64,000 nucleotides of DNA from Chitinophagales bacterium (GTDB lineage Bacteria > Bacteroidota > Bacteroidia > Chitinophagales > UBA2359), in the NCBI GenBank assembly GCA_041392475.1, contig JAWKLZ010000002.1, forward strand, positions 1-64,000, written 5' to 3'. Positions 44,085-53,589 of this stretch are shown piece by piece. Position 1 is the stretch's first letter; every line of letters starts with the position of its first letter. The notes under the pieces were generated by a model. It saw only the letters and a program-made list of their open reading frames with translations. It was not told the DNA's origin and searched no databases. The position numbers were made by a program, and so were the translations under genes.

Positions 44085-46745
44085 TTGAAAACCCATTTTT
44101 TCTGCAAATATTTTCCTCTTTTCTTCCTAACCTGCTGCTTGCTATTTTACTGCAATGTTAGCTGGGCGCAAAAGGTATCTTATTTTCACTATGAAGTAGC
44201 TAATGGTCTGCCAAGCAATGAGATATACCATATACTGCAAGACGAAAAGGGCTATATTTGGCTAGCCACTGCAATGGGAGCATCTCGCTTCAACGGACGT
44301 GAATTCACCACCTTCAATACCTCCAATGGACTGTCCAACAACCATGTACTGGACATCAAAGAAGACATCATTGGGCAAATATGGCTTTTGACTGCCGATG
44401 GAAAAACGAGCCACATTGAAGGAAACAAAATCATTGAAGAAGAAACCCTTCTTTTTGGAAACCAACAAATTAAGGCAGGTGATTTGATTATTGACTACAT
44501 TACATCCCTCCTACTGCGCCGTGATTCATTGCAGCGGGATATTCTTCCCAACCAAAAAGACTATCCCACAAGTTGCGAATTCAAAGAAACAGAAAGAAAT
44601 GTATGGATAGGTACTTGGGGAGGAGGCGTTTACCACTGCCGCAATTACAAAACCGATAGCCTCAAAATTGAACAATACTTGCCTCACAAAACCATCACTT
44701 CCATCCTCAAAGACCGAGAAGCGAACTATTGGTTCACCACGCTCGACGAAGGCGTTTTCATGCTTTCCAATAGACACGTTAAAACCTATACTATAGAAGA
44801 CGGTTTGGCTTTTGATGATATACATTCCATTGCCAAAGATGCCCAAAGACACCTTTGGTTGGGGAGCAGCAAAGGTACACTAACCGAAATTGCGACAAAT
44901 GGAACAGTAATAGACAATTACAGTGTCAGCTATTCCTTCAATGCTTACAATCGAGTAAACGATATATTACTGCAGAATGATCGAAAATGGTTGGCAACAG
45001 ATGAAGGGTTGCTATTTTTCACTAAAAATACAGATTTGTTTGTGGTCAATTTAGTACCCACAAAAGAAATTATCAGCACTGAAAAAGAGCGTTTTGTGTG
45101 GGCCGCAAGATACCAAGACCCCATCAAATTTGACACCAAAGAAGGCACTGCCATCTTTTCACTCCCTTTATTGCAAGTGAGTAGTGTGTGTGAAGATTTG
45201 AAGGGTAATATTTGGATTGGCAACACACAAGGTTTGCACTATTACAACCAAGATAGTCTGTACTTTCTCCAAGATTCTTTGCTTCAAGAAAATATCAGCA
45301 GTTTGGCAATCAATAGTGAGAACCAACTTTGGATAGGCACAGACGGAAATGGAATTTTATTGGCAGATATTAGCAATCCGAGTAATCCAAAAATTTTGCT
45401 GCAACTCCAAGAAAAATATGGCTTGATAAGCAATATATGCCACAAAATTTTTGTGGATAAAAAAGACAATGCTTGGATATGCACCAATAAAGGTTTGAAT
45501 CAAGTTACATTTAACCCTAAGACTTCCAAATTATCCATCCAAAAATACACTACTTTAGAGGGTCTTCCTTCTAATCACCTACACGATGTGCTGGTAGAAA
45601 ATGATACCGTATGGGTAGCAAGTAGTTCAGGTCTTAGCTTTTTTGATAAAAATATTTCTTCAATACACACGCCGCCTTTGATTCACATCAGCCAAATACA
45701 AGTTTGGTACCAAGATACAGTACTTCAAAAACGCTATGATTTGGCTTTTGACCAAAACAACATCAAAATCAGCTATGATGGACTCTCCTATAAATCACAG
45801 GAAAATATGCGTTATCAATACAAAATGATTGGAGTAGATAAAAAATGGGTAGTTACAGATCAAAATGTGATTCAATACCCTACACTAACTCCTGGTGCCT
45901 ACCTTTTTAGTATTTATGCCATTGATAAAGATGGTAATAGAAGCCTGCAACCTGCTCAAATACAACTATATATCGCTCGACATTACACCCAACAAGCATG
46001 GTACAAAACATTGGTTGCCCTACTCATTTTAGGCTTATTGTCAATTGTAAGTTATTACATAATTAAATACTTCAAAGAGCGGAGTGACCTCAAAAATAGA
46101 CTATTAGAATCAGAACAAATGGCTTTAAGAGCGCAAATAAATCCGCATTTTATTTTTAATTCGTTGAATTCTATTCAATATTTCATTACAGAAAATGATA
46201 AAAAATCTGCTAATTTATATCTCTCCATTTTTGCTGAACTGATTCGCAAGGTATTAGAGAATTCAAAGAAGTCAAGTGTTCTTTTAGAGGATGAAATAGA
46301 ACATATATATCTATATCTTAATATTGAATCCATGCGCTTCAAAGATAAATTTGAATATCAAATAGATGTTGCTGAAAACATAGAAATTAATGATATTTAT
46401 ATACCACCTATGTTAATACAACCATATATAGAAAATTCTATCATACATGGATTATTGCAAAAAAAAGAAGGTTTACGGCAACTGAAGATAAAATTTGAAC
46501 AGAATGAAGAAATTTTAATATGTATAATTGAAGACAATGGCATAGGAAGATCAAAGGCTGCTGCTCTTCAAAATCGGAGTATTGCAAAATCTCAAATAGG
46601 GACAACGAATCCAAGTAAGCGCTTATCCATCCTTAATAACCTTAGCCGCCGCAAAATTGACATAAAAATAATTGATTTATATGATTCCAAAGGAAATTCA
46701 AAAGGAACGAAGGTGAAATTAATAATTCCAATTATGGAAAATTAA
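44085..46745 (+). CDS. Propeller/Y_Y_Y sensor with LytS-type histidine kinase domain
   Basis: This is an 886-residue protein. No ATG is available before the mature region. The TTG at 44085 is chosen because it begins a good signal peptide (LKTHFFCKYFPLFFLTCCLL to WAQ). The periplasmic part is a two-component-regulator propeller (repeats such as YIWLATAMGASRFNG, NIWIGNTQGLHYYN, QLWIGTDGNGILLAD) followed by a Y_Y_Y domain (residues about 560-640). One membrane span (LVALLILGLLSIVSYYII) leads to a His_kinase domain with ALRAQINPHFIFNSLNSIQ (phosphorylated His) and a HATPase with MLIQPYIENSIIHGL and EDNGIGR. Partners are usually LytTR regulators; none is adjacent here. Confidence 0.88.
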   Translation: MKTHFFCKYFPLFFLTCCLLFYCNVSWAQKVSYFHYEVANGLPSNEIYHILQDEKGYIWLATAMGASRFNGREFTTFNTSNGLSNNHVLDIKEDIIGQIWLLTADGKTSHIEGNKIIEEETLLFGNQQIKAGDLIIDYITSLLLRRDSLQRDILPNQKDYPTSCEFKETERNVWIGTWGGGVYHCRNYKTDSLKIEQYLPHKTITSILKDREANYWFTTLDEGVFMLSNRHVKTYTIEDGLAFDDIHSIAKDAQRHLWLGSSKGTLTEIATNGTVIDNYSVSYSFNAYNRVNDILLQNDRKWLATDEGLLFFTKNTDLFVVNLVPTKEIISTEKERFVWAARYQDPIKFDTKEGTAIFSLPLLQVSSVCEDLKGNIWIGNTQGLHYYNQDSLYFLQDSLLQENISSLAINSENQLWIGTDGNGILLADISNPSNPKILLQLQEKYGLISNICHKIFVDKKDNAWICTNKGLNQVTFNPKTSKLSIQKYTTLEGLPSNHLHDVLVENDTVWVASSSGLSFFDKNISSIHTPPLIHISQIQVWYQDTVLQKRYDLAFDQNNIKISYDGLSYKSQENMRYQYKMIGVDKKWVVTDQNVIQYPTLTPGAYLFSIYAIDKDGNRSLQPAQIQLYIARHYTQQAWYKTLVALLILGLLSIVSYYIIKYFKERSDLKNRLLESEQMALRAQINPHFIFNSLNSIQYFITENDKKSANLYLSIFAELIRKVLENSKKSSVLLEDEIEHIYLYLNIESMRFKDKFEYQIDVAENIEINDIYIPPMLIQPYIENSIIHGLLQKKEGLRQLKIKFEQNEEILICIIEDNGIGRSKAAALQNRSIAKSQIGTTNPSKRLSILNNLSRRKIDIKIIDLYDSKGNSKGTKVKLIIPIMEN

Positions 46746-47215
46746 TTTATTTTTTCTACTTTGGAGCAAGAATTTTACTATGTTATTTTTTTTTCTCTAA
46801 TTTCTATTTTTGTACTATTGCATAAAATGCAATTTACATTGTATAGAAATAAACATTACCATCCATAATTTATTTTTTTTAAAGTGATAAATACACCTTT
46901 TTAGGTATAATTTAACTTGTTTTTCCCCAAATTTTAATTTATTTTTTATTTATTCTTATAAACACTTTAAAATGTGATGATTAAAAACAATTAAACATCC
47001 TTTTATCAATATAACACTCTTAACAAAACCAACATAAAACCTTACTTAGCAATACTTTTTTTAAAAAAAAATAAAAAAATATACGTTAAAGAAAAAAAAT
47101 TAGTTTACCTTTGTTGTGATGATTTACTTATTTTATTTATAAAAATGAAAGGAGTAGATTTTATCTTTCATTTTATTTCTAACTATTTTTTATTAATTAC
47201 TAACAGGTTTTTACT
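46746..47215. other. Very AT-rich intergenic region upstream of the HU gene
   Basis: These 470 bases are strongly A/T-rich with long A runs. They hold one TATTTTTG (46805-46812) and one TACCTTTG (47106-47113) promoter-like element, and no convincing open frame or known RNA. Confidence 0.55.
47106..47113 (+). promoter_or_regulatory. Possible -7 promoter element of the HU gene
   Basis: TACCTTTG matches the TAnnTTTG consensus. It lies 102 bases before the start codon, which would leave a long AT-rich leader. Confidence 0.4.
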
Positions 47216-47521
47216 ATGAGAAAAGCAGATTTAATTGCACGCATTGCAGAAAAGACAGGCGTGCCTAAAGTAGATGTTTTGGTTTCTTTAGAGTCTTTCT
47301 TCAAAGAAGTTAAAGAAGCCCTTGCAGAAGGAGAAAATGTTTATATCAGAGGATTTGGTTCTTTTATAACTAAAAAAAGAGCTAAGAAAATCGGTAGAAA
47401 CATTAAAAAGAACATTGCTATTGAGATTCCTGAGCACCACATTCCTGCATTCAAACCAGCTAAGATTTTTGTAGAAAATGTGAAGAACAGTGAAACACTT
47501 AACAACCAGTCTGAGGACTAG
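47216..47521 (+). CDS. HU/IHF-family DNA-binding protein
   Basis: This 101-residue nucleoid protein has the HU fold pattern: MRKADLIARIAEKTGVPK, VYIRGFGSFITKKRAKKIGRN (the start of the DNA-gripping arm), IAIEIPEHHIPAFKPAKIF and a polar tail. It bends and packs DNA as a dimer. A terminator follows, yet the next three genes lie on the same strand in an order (HU, TPR protein, COX24-like peptide, RNase E/G) that I recall as recurring in Bacteroidota. Confidence 0.93.
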   Translation: MRKADLIARIAEKTGVPKVDVLVSLESFFKEVKEALAEGENVYIRGFGSFITKKRAKKIGRNIKKNIAIEIPEHHIPAFKPAKIFVENVKNSETLNNQSED

Positions 47522-47552
47522 TTTCGCATGGCTTCTTATCGATAAGAAATGG

Positions 47553-47586
47553 AAAGGCTGGATAGTGATCATTATCCAGCCTTTTT
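47553..47586 (+). terminator. Rho-independent terminator of the HU gene
   Basis: A perfect 12-bp stem (47553-47564 with 47573-47584) has an 8-base loop and a T-rich tail. Confidence 0.85.
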
Positions 47587-47597
47587 ATTTTTATTGC

Positions 47598-47605
47598 TAC
47601 CTTTG
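47598..47605 (+). promoter_or_regulatory. Possible -7 promoter element of the TPR-rng unit
   Basis: TACCTTTG (TAnnTTTG) lies just after the HU terminator and 27 bases before the GTG start of the TPR gene. The -33 region is only T-rich. Confidence 0.45.
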
Positions 47606-47631
47606 CTGTTTAAAAAATAAAAAAAATCAGC

Positions 47632-48504
47632 GTGGATAAAAAGCAGCTATTTTTAGTAGGTACTGGGATTCTACTAGTTTGTTTGTTGTATTTTGGCGGA
47701 AATAGAAAAGCTTCTACGTCTAATGCTTCCAACAACATTGCAGAAGATACCCAACAAAAAGAACAAAGTTTAGCTCAAATTAATTTTGACCAATTATCTG
47801 ATAATCTAAAAAAGAAAATAACTCCCGAGCAGAAAGACAGCATAGAATTATTAGAAGTCAAAATGGAAACACATAAAGATTCTTCTAATCAGATGCGTGC
47901 CGAAATCTACAAAGAACTGGGAGATAGCTGGGAAAAAGCCCAATATATAGAGTTGGCATCCTATTATTTTCAACAGGCCGCCAAATTAGATTCTATAGAA
48001 TCAAGGTGGAAGGAAGCAGGTGAAAAATTGGCATTTGCATTTAGGATTTCTGGAGATTCAAGCATGAGAGCTTACTTAGTAGAAAACACAGTTGCAGCTT
48101 ACAATAATGCAGTAGTGTTTGACAGCACCAATTTAGACTACCAAATCGAATTGGCTTCTACTTATATTGACGGTTATGGCAATCAAGGGCAACAAGTGAT
48201 GAAAGGAATATTTATGCTTCGAGATATTACTCTAAAAGATTCCACCAATGCTAAAGCAAATTTATTGTTGGGTCAAATGGCTATAGTTTCGGCACAATAT
48301 GACAAAGCAGTCGCTCGATTACAAATAGTTATCCAAAAAGAGCCCACCAATGCACAAGCGTATTATTACCTTGCAGAGGCTTATCTAGGGCTAGATGAAA
48401 AGGAAAAAGCAATTGAAGCATACAAAGACTGTAAAAAATGGGTGAAAAATCCTACCTTTGCAGACCAATTGGACAAGTACATAGAAAAACTTCTAAATTC
48501 TTAA
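47632..48504 (+). CDS. Membrane-anchored TPR protein
   Basis: This 290-residue protein begins at a GTG (MDKKQLFLVGTGILLVCLLYFGG), giving one N-terminal membrane anchor. After a Gln/Ser-rich linker come TPR-type helices, including NAKANLLLGQMAIVSAQYDKAVARLQIVIQ and NAQAYYYLAEAYLGLDEKEKAIEAYKDCKKW. It sits between HU and the RNase genes and probably belongs to the same transcript as rng. It likely acts as a scaffold at the inner membrane; partners are unknown. Confidence 0.8.
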   Translation: MDKKQLFLVGTGILLVCLLYFGGNRKASTSNASNNIAEDTQQKEQSLAQINFDQLSDNLKKKITPEQKDSIELLEVKMETHKDSSNQMRAEIYKELGDSWEKAQYIELASYYFQQAAKLDSIESRWKEAGEKLAFAFRISGDSSMRAYLVENTVAAYNNAVVFDSTNLDYQIELASTYIDGYGNQGQQVMKGIFMLRDITLKDSTNAKANLLLGQMAIVSAQYDKAVARLQIVIQKEPTNAQAYYYLAEAYLGLDEKEKAIEAYKDCKKWVKNPTFADQLDKYIEKLLNS

Positions 48505-48523
48505 TTTTAAATTAGATACATAT

Positions 48524-48616
48524 ATGCCTTGCGGAAAGAAACGAAAAAGACATAAAATAGCGACACACAAGCGTAAAAAACGACTTAGAAAGAATAGACA
48601 CAAGAAGAAGAAATAA
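48524..48616 (+). CDS. COX24/AURKAIP1-type 30-residue basic protein
   Basis: This very small gene translates to MPCGKKRKRHKIATHKRKKR then LRKNRHKKKK. It is almost all Lys, Arg and His and matches the AURKAIP1/COX24 motif (KKRKRHK.ATHKRKKRLRKNRHK) known from mitochondrial small-subunit proteins and annotated in Bacteroidota. A ribosome-associated role is likely. It lies 6 bases upstream of the RNase E/G start and is probably translated with it. It is short enough to be missed by gene finders. Confidence 0.85.
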   Translation: MPCGKKRKRHKIATHKRKKRLRKNRHKKKK

Positions 48617-48622
48617 CCAGTT

Positions 48623-50173
48623 TTGAATAGAGACTTAATTGTAAACTCCACTACTGAGGGTGTTCATATTGCTTTATTAGAAGATAAAGTATTGGTAGAG
48701 TTGCATCAAGAACAGTCCAATAACCGATTTGCAGTTGGTGATATCTTTATAGGTAAAGTCAAGAAAGTAGTTCAAGGACTCAATGCTGCGTTTGTAGATA
48801 TTGGACATGGGAAAGATGCTTTTTTACATTATACGGATTTAGGTCCTCAAATTCGCTCCTTAAAAAAGTTTATTGACGAAGGCTTATCTGGTAATCGTAA
48901 ACAACACCTGTTAGATAATTTTGGATTAGAAACCGACATTGTCAAAACAGGTAAAGTGACCGATGTATTAGAAAAGCGAGATGTCGTATTGGTGCAGGTT
49001 CTAAAAGAACCTATTTCATCAAAAGGGCCTCGTTTAAGCTGTGAAGTCACACTTGCAGGACGCTTTATGGTTTTGGTTCCATTTAGTGATGCGGTTGCTG
49101 TGTCCAGAAAAATAAAACAATCTGAGGAACGAGAGAGACTTAAAGTCTTAATAGAAAATGTGAAACCGAAACATTTCGGAATCATTGTGAGGACAGCTGC
49201 TGAAGGTAAAAAGCTGGCTGATCTTCATGAAGATTTGAACGACCTTCTATCAAAGTGGAAAAAGATTCTAACAGAACTGAGTACTACCAAAGCTCCTCAA
49301 AAGGTATTGAGTGAACTTAGTAAACCTTCTAGTATTCTACGTGACCTATTGAATGCGTCATTTACAAATATCATTGTAAATGACGCAAATTTAGCAGAAG
49401 ATTATAAATCTTACGTATCAAGCATTGCTCCTGAAGTTGCAAAAATCGTGTCTTTATACAAAGGCAAAGCTCCTATTTTTGATTTTTACAAAATAACCAA
49501 ACAAATAAAGGCAGCTTTTGGCAAGACCGTAAATATGGCAAGTGGTGCTTACTTGATAATCGAACATACCGAAGCACTGCATGTTGTTGATGTGAATAGT
49601 GGTCATAAAGTGAGCACTGTTCAAAATCAAGAAACTCAAGCACTAACAGTTAATTTAGAGGCGGTTAATGAAATCTCTCGACAACTTCGCCTAAGAGATT
49701 TAGGGGGAATCATCATTATTGATTTCATTGACATCAAAGACCCTGATAATAAGAAAATGGTTTACAGACGCATGAAAGAAGCCATGGAATTAGATAGGGC
49801 GCGTCATACCATACTCCCTTTGAGTAAGTTTGGCTTAATGCAAATTACTCGTCAAAGAACTCGTCCAGAAATTAAAATTTCTACTTCTGAAGTCTGCCCT
49901 ACCTGCAATGGAACAGGGAAAGTAAAAGCAACAGTATTGCTAATAGACGAGATTGCAAATAACCTAAGTTATTTGCTCAACGAAATGGATTATGAAGACT
50001 TACAACTGTCTGTCCATCCTTTCGTAGAATCCTACCTTACAAAAGGATGGAGATCAAAGCAAATGCAATGGTTTTGGCAACACAAAAAATGGGTCAAAAT
50101 TCTTGCGAATGACAATTACTTTCTTACTGAATATCATTTCTTTGATGCCCAACACGAAGAAATAAAGTTGTAA
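48623..50173 (+). CDS. rng: Ribonuclease E/G family protein
   Basis: This 516-residue endoribonuclease starts at a TTG six bases after the small basic gene. It has the S1 domain near residues 35-120 (GDIFIGKVKKVVQGLNAAFVDIG), the RNase H-like and 5'-sensor parts, and the DNase I-like catalytic region. The acidic metal ligands are visible as VVDVNSG and IIIDFIDIKD. The zinc-link motif CPTCNGTGKV lies near residue 425. It processes rRNA and decays mRNA. The length fits RNase G rather than the longer RNase E with its scaffold tail. Confidence 0.93.
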   Translation: MNRDLIVNSTTEGVHIALLEDKVLVELHQEQSNNRFAVGDIFIGKVKKVVQGLNAAFVDIGHGKDAFLHYTDLGPQIRSLKKFIDEGLSGNRKQHLLDNFGLETDIVKTGKVTDVLEKRDVVLVQVLKEPISSKGPRLSCEVTLAGRFMVLVPFSDAVAVSRKIKQSEERERLKVLIENVKPKHFGIIVRTAAEGKKLADLHEDLNDLLSKWKKILTELSTTKAPQKVLSELSKPSSILRDLLNASFTNIIVNDANLAEDYKSYVSSIAPEVAKIVSLYKGKAPIFDFYKITKQIKAAFGKTVNMASGAYLIIEHTEALHVVDVNSGHKVSTVQNQETQALTVNLEAVNEISRQLRLRDLGGIIIIDFIDIKDPDNKKMVYRRMKEAMELDRARHTILPLSKFGLMQITRQRTRPEIKISTSEVCPTCNGTGKVKATVLLIDEIANNLSYLLNEMDYEDLQLSVHPFVESYLTKGWRSKQMQWFWQHKKWVKILANDNYFLTEYHFFDAQHEEIKL

Positions 50174-50441
50174 AACTCTAAAAAAACAGAAATAAATTTT
50201 ATTTTTGTTTGAAGTAAAATGAGTACATTTTAGTACTTACCTACTCTATAATTATGCAACAATAGAGAGCAAGCCCATATATCCTACTAACCTTACATAA
50301 AGTTTTATCCAAAATTTGAGAAGTAAACTCTTATTGTTTTAGCTTTCAAAAGAAACACACAAAACAATAAGAATTTACTATGTAATCTTTACAATGATTT
50401 TTTTATAAAATTTTATTCTTTATTCAAAACCATAAACAAAC

Positions 50442-53400
50442 ATGATGATGAAAAAACTTTACGTTTTTGCTAAGCAGTTTTTTATGCTTAGCATGCTAAT
50501 GGTCACGACTGTTGCTTTTGCGCAGGAGAAAACCATTACAGGTACAATTACAGATGGCGATACGGGGGAAACTCTCCCAACTGCGAATGTAGTTGTGAAA
50601 GGTACTACAACAGGTACTGTTACAGATTTTGATGGTAAATACACTCTCAAAGCAAGTGTAGGAGATGTATTGGTATTTTCTTTTGTAGGTTACGGAGCCG
50701 AAGAAGTAACGGTTGGAGCATCAAATGTAATTGATGTTGAGCTTTCTGCCGGTCAAGACTTATCAGAAGTAGTTGTAATTGGCTACGGTACGGTAAAAAA
50801 AGAAGATGCCACTGGTTCCGTATTGGCCATTTCTAGCGATGACTTCAATAAAGGAGTCAATACTTCTCCTGAACAATTGATTCAAGGTCGAGCTGCAGGT
50901 GTTCAGGTAACTTCTTCAAGTGGAGAACCTGGTGCAGGTGTGGATATTCGTATTCGTGGTGCATCTTCTGTACGTGCGGGCAATGACCCTCTAGTTGTAT
51001 TGGATGGTGTACCTTTGGGTGGCAGCGATGTAAGTGCGGGTTCAGATGTAGGTGCAGGACGTTCTTCGGCTCGTAACCCATTGAACTTTATCAACCCCAA
51101 CGACATTGAAAGTATCAGTATTTTGAAAGATGCTTCTGCCACAGCGATTTATGGTTCTCGTGGTGCAAATGGTGTTATCTTAATTACAACCAAGAAAGGA
51201 AGCCGTGGCGCACCTGAATTGAGCTTCTCTGCTGCATATACTACCAGTACTATGCCTGATAATAGAAAATACAATCTATTAGATGCCGCCACTTTTGCAT
51301 CTGAATCTGGTATCAACTTGGGAAGCAATGTAAATGCATTTGATGAAATTTTGCGTACAGCAGGTACCAAGAACTACAATGTAAGTTATGGCGGTTCATC
51401 TGAAAATGGTGGACGTTTCAGAATGTCTTTGGGATATTTAGACCAAGAAGGTATTATCAGACACTCTGGATTGAAAAAATACACGGCCAATTTGAGTGTT
51501 TCCCAAAAACTACTAAATGATAGATTGACTTTAGATGGTAAATTATTGGGTAGTTTTGTAGAAGATGAAGCAACAGCTTTGTCTGACAACGTAGGTGCAG
51601 AAGGAGATTTAATTATTTCTGCTTTGCGTTGGAATCCTACTCGTTCATTTACCAATCCTGATGGTACTTATATTCAACCTAGTGATAACGAAAGAAATCC
51701 ACTGGCTTTCTTGGACTATTACAATGACTTTGCTGAAACTTCAAGAATTTTTGGTACCATCTCTGCAAACTTCAATATAGCTGAAGGATTAGATTATAAA
51801 TACAACTTAGGTATTGACCGTTCTGAATCTGCAAGAAGAGTGTCTGTTTCGAGATTGATGAATACCAACTTTGCCAAGGGTTCAGGAGGTGTTGCAAGTA
51901 TTGAAGGCATTCAAACATTTTCTCAATTGCACGAACATACTTTGAGTTACGTCAAAGATTTGAACGACAACGTAGGTTTGAATACAGTTGTGGGATATGC
52001 CTATCAAAAATTGAGCAGAAAAGGAAACACTCAAAGAGCAAACGGATTCCTTGTAGATGATCAAGCTCTATATACTGCTAATTTGAACTTCGCAAATGCA
52101 TTCCCTGCTGCACTAAATAAATCTTTTGAAGAACCTGACAACGTATTGCAGTCTTTCTTTGGTCGTGTAAACTTGACCTTGAGTGAAAAATACTTGATTA
52201 CTGCAACAGTTCGTGCGGATGGTTCGAGCCGTTTTGGAGAAGGAAACCGTTATGGTGTATTCCCTTCTGCTGCTTTTGCATGGCAACTATACAAAGAGGA
52301 CTTTATTCCTGATGCTTTTGACGATTTGAAATTGAGAGTTGGATATGGAGTAACGGGTAACCAAGAGTTCCCATCAGGTTCTGCTCAAAGCCAATACAAA
52401 CCTACCGACAATGGTAGTGGTATTATCCAAACAGTGGTAGGTAATCCTGATTTGAAGTGGGAGTCAACTTCTCAATTCAACGTAGGACTTGACTATGGTT
52501 TTGCAAATTATAGAATCACAGGTTCTATTGACTGGTACACTAAAGAAACAAAAGACTTATTGTTCAGAGTCACTGCAGCACAGCCTGCTCCGAATGTTTT
52601 TGTATGGAGAAATATTGAGGAAATTACAGTCGAAAATACGGGTATTGACTTCAATATTGACGCAATCGTTGTCGACAATGACAAACTTCGTTGGGATGTT
52701 GGTTTGAACTTGAGTATATTCGACAACGTTGTAAAAGGTGTTTCTAATGTATTCCCTGATGGTATCCTCACAGGTGATATCAACGGACAAGGTTTGTCTA
52801 ACCAGAGAGCGCAGTTGATTTATGACAATCAGCCATTGTACTCTTTCTACCTACCTGAATTTGTTGGTTTCAATGCCGAAGGTAATGGTGTATATGCAGA
52901 CTTGAACAATGATGGTTCGGATACATCCAGTGGTATTGTTGGCCCAGGAAATGGTGATAGAGGTTTTTATGGAGATCCAAATCCTGATATGAACATCGGT
53001 ATTAGAACTTCTCTTACTATGGGTAATTTTGATGTTAGCGTGTATGGTTATGGTTTGTATGGCCACCAAGTATTTGACAACACCGCTTTGGCGTTGTTCA
53101 ACCGTGCTGCTTTGAATGGAGGAGCGAATGTGGATGATAGAGTTTTGAGTTCTGGTCAAGGAGCTAGCGATTCTCCAAAACCTTCTACTTTGTTTTTAGA
53201 GGATGCAGATTTCTTCCGTTTGGCGAACTTGACAGTTGGATACAATATCCCTTCATCCGTAGATTGGTTGAAATCTATCCGTGTTTATGCAACAGGTCAA
53301 AACTTATTCTTATTGACTGACTACAATGGATTTGATCCAGAGGTAAACAAGAACAAAAATATTGACGATGTACCTTCATTTGGTATTGACTACTCAACCT

Positions 53401-53447
53401 ATCCAAGAGCAACATCATTTACTTTTGGAGCTAATTTTGTATTCTAA
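50442..53447 (+). CDS. SusC/RagA-type TonB-linked outer-membrane transporter
   Basis: This 1001-residue protein has a signal peptide ending FAQ. It continues with a carboxypeptidase-regulatory-like domain (ITGTITDGDTGETLPTANVV ... GKYTLKASVGDVLVFSFVGY), a TonB-box/plug region (LSEVVVIGYGTVKKEDATGS ... IRIRGASSVRAGNDPLVVLDGVP ... ILKDASATAIYGSRGANGVI) and a beta-barrel ending in a terminal aromatic residue (FTFGANFVF). With the SusD partner 142 bases downstream it forms a pedal-bin transporter for large nutrients such as glycans or peptides. No glycosidase or regulator lies beside it, so the substrate is open. A TATTTTTG element at 50200-50207 may be its promoter. Confidence 0.95.
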   Translation: MMMKKLYVFAKQFFMLSMLMVTTVAFAQEKTITGTITDGDTGETLPTANVVVKGTTTGTVTDFDGKYTLKASVGDVLVFSFVGYGAEEVTVGASNVIDVELSAGQDLSEVVVIGYGTVKKEDATGSVLAISSDDFNKGVNTSPEQLIQGRAAGVQVTSSSGEPGAGVDIRIRGASSVRAGNDPLVVLDGVPLGGSDVSAGSDVGAGRSSARNPLNFINPNDIESISILKDASATAIYGSRGANGVILITTKKGSRGAPELSFSAAYTTSTMPDNRKYNLLDAATFASESGINLGSNVNAFDEILRTAGTKNYNVSYGGSSENGGRFRMSLGYLDQEGIIRHSGLKKYTANLSVSQKLLNDRLTLDGKLLGSFVEDEATALSDNVGAEGDLIISALRWNPTRSFTNPDGTYIQPSDNERNPLAFLDYYNDFAETSRIFGTISANFNIAEGLDYKYNLGIDRSESARRVSVSRLMNTNFAKGSGGVASIEGIQTFSQLHEHTLSYVKDLNDNVGLNTVVGYAYQKLSRKGNTQRANGFLVDDQALYTANLNFANAFPAALNKSFEEPDNVLQSFFGRVNLTLSEKYLITATVRADGSSRFGEGNRYGVFPSAAFAWQLYKEDFIPDAFDDLKLRVGYGVTGNQEFPSGSAQSQYKPTDNGSGIIQTVVGNPDLKWESTSQFNVGLDYGFANYRITGSIDWYTKETKDLLFRVTAAQPAPNVFVWRNIEEITVENTGIDFNIDAIVVDNDKLRWDVGLNLSIFDNVVKGVSNVFPDGILTGDINGQGLSNQRAQLIYDNQPLYSFYLPEFVGFNAEGNGVYADLNNDGSDTSSGIVGPGNGDRGFYGDPNPDMNIGIRTSLTMGNFDVSVYGYGLYGHQVFDNTALALFNRAALNGGANVDDRVLSSGQGASDSPKPSTLFLEDADFFRLANLTVGYNIPSSVDWLKSIRVYATGQNLFLLTDYNGFDPEVNKNKNIDDVPSFGIDYSTYPRATSFTFGANFVF

Positions 53448-53589
53448 TTCCAAAAAAATGTAGTTCAAAAGTCAAATTAAATAAGATTCTGTATGCTTTC
53501 TTACACAATTCAATACAAGCCTTACGAACTTTTTTAACTTGATTTTATTAAATTGCAAAGAGTTTTAATTTCAAAAATTATTTAGTATC

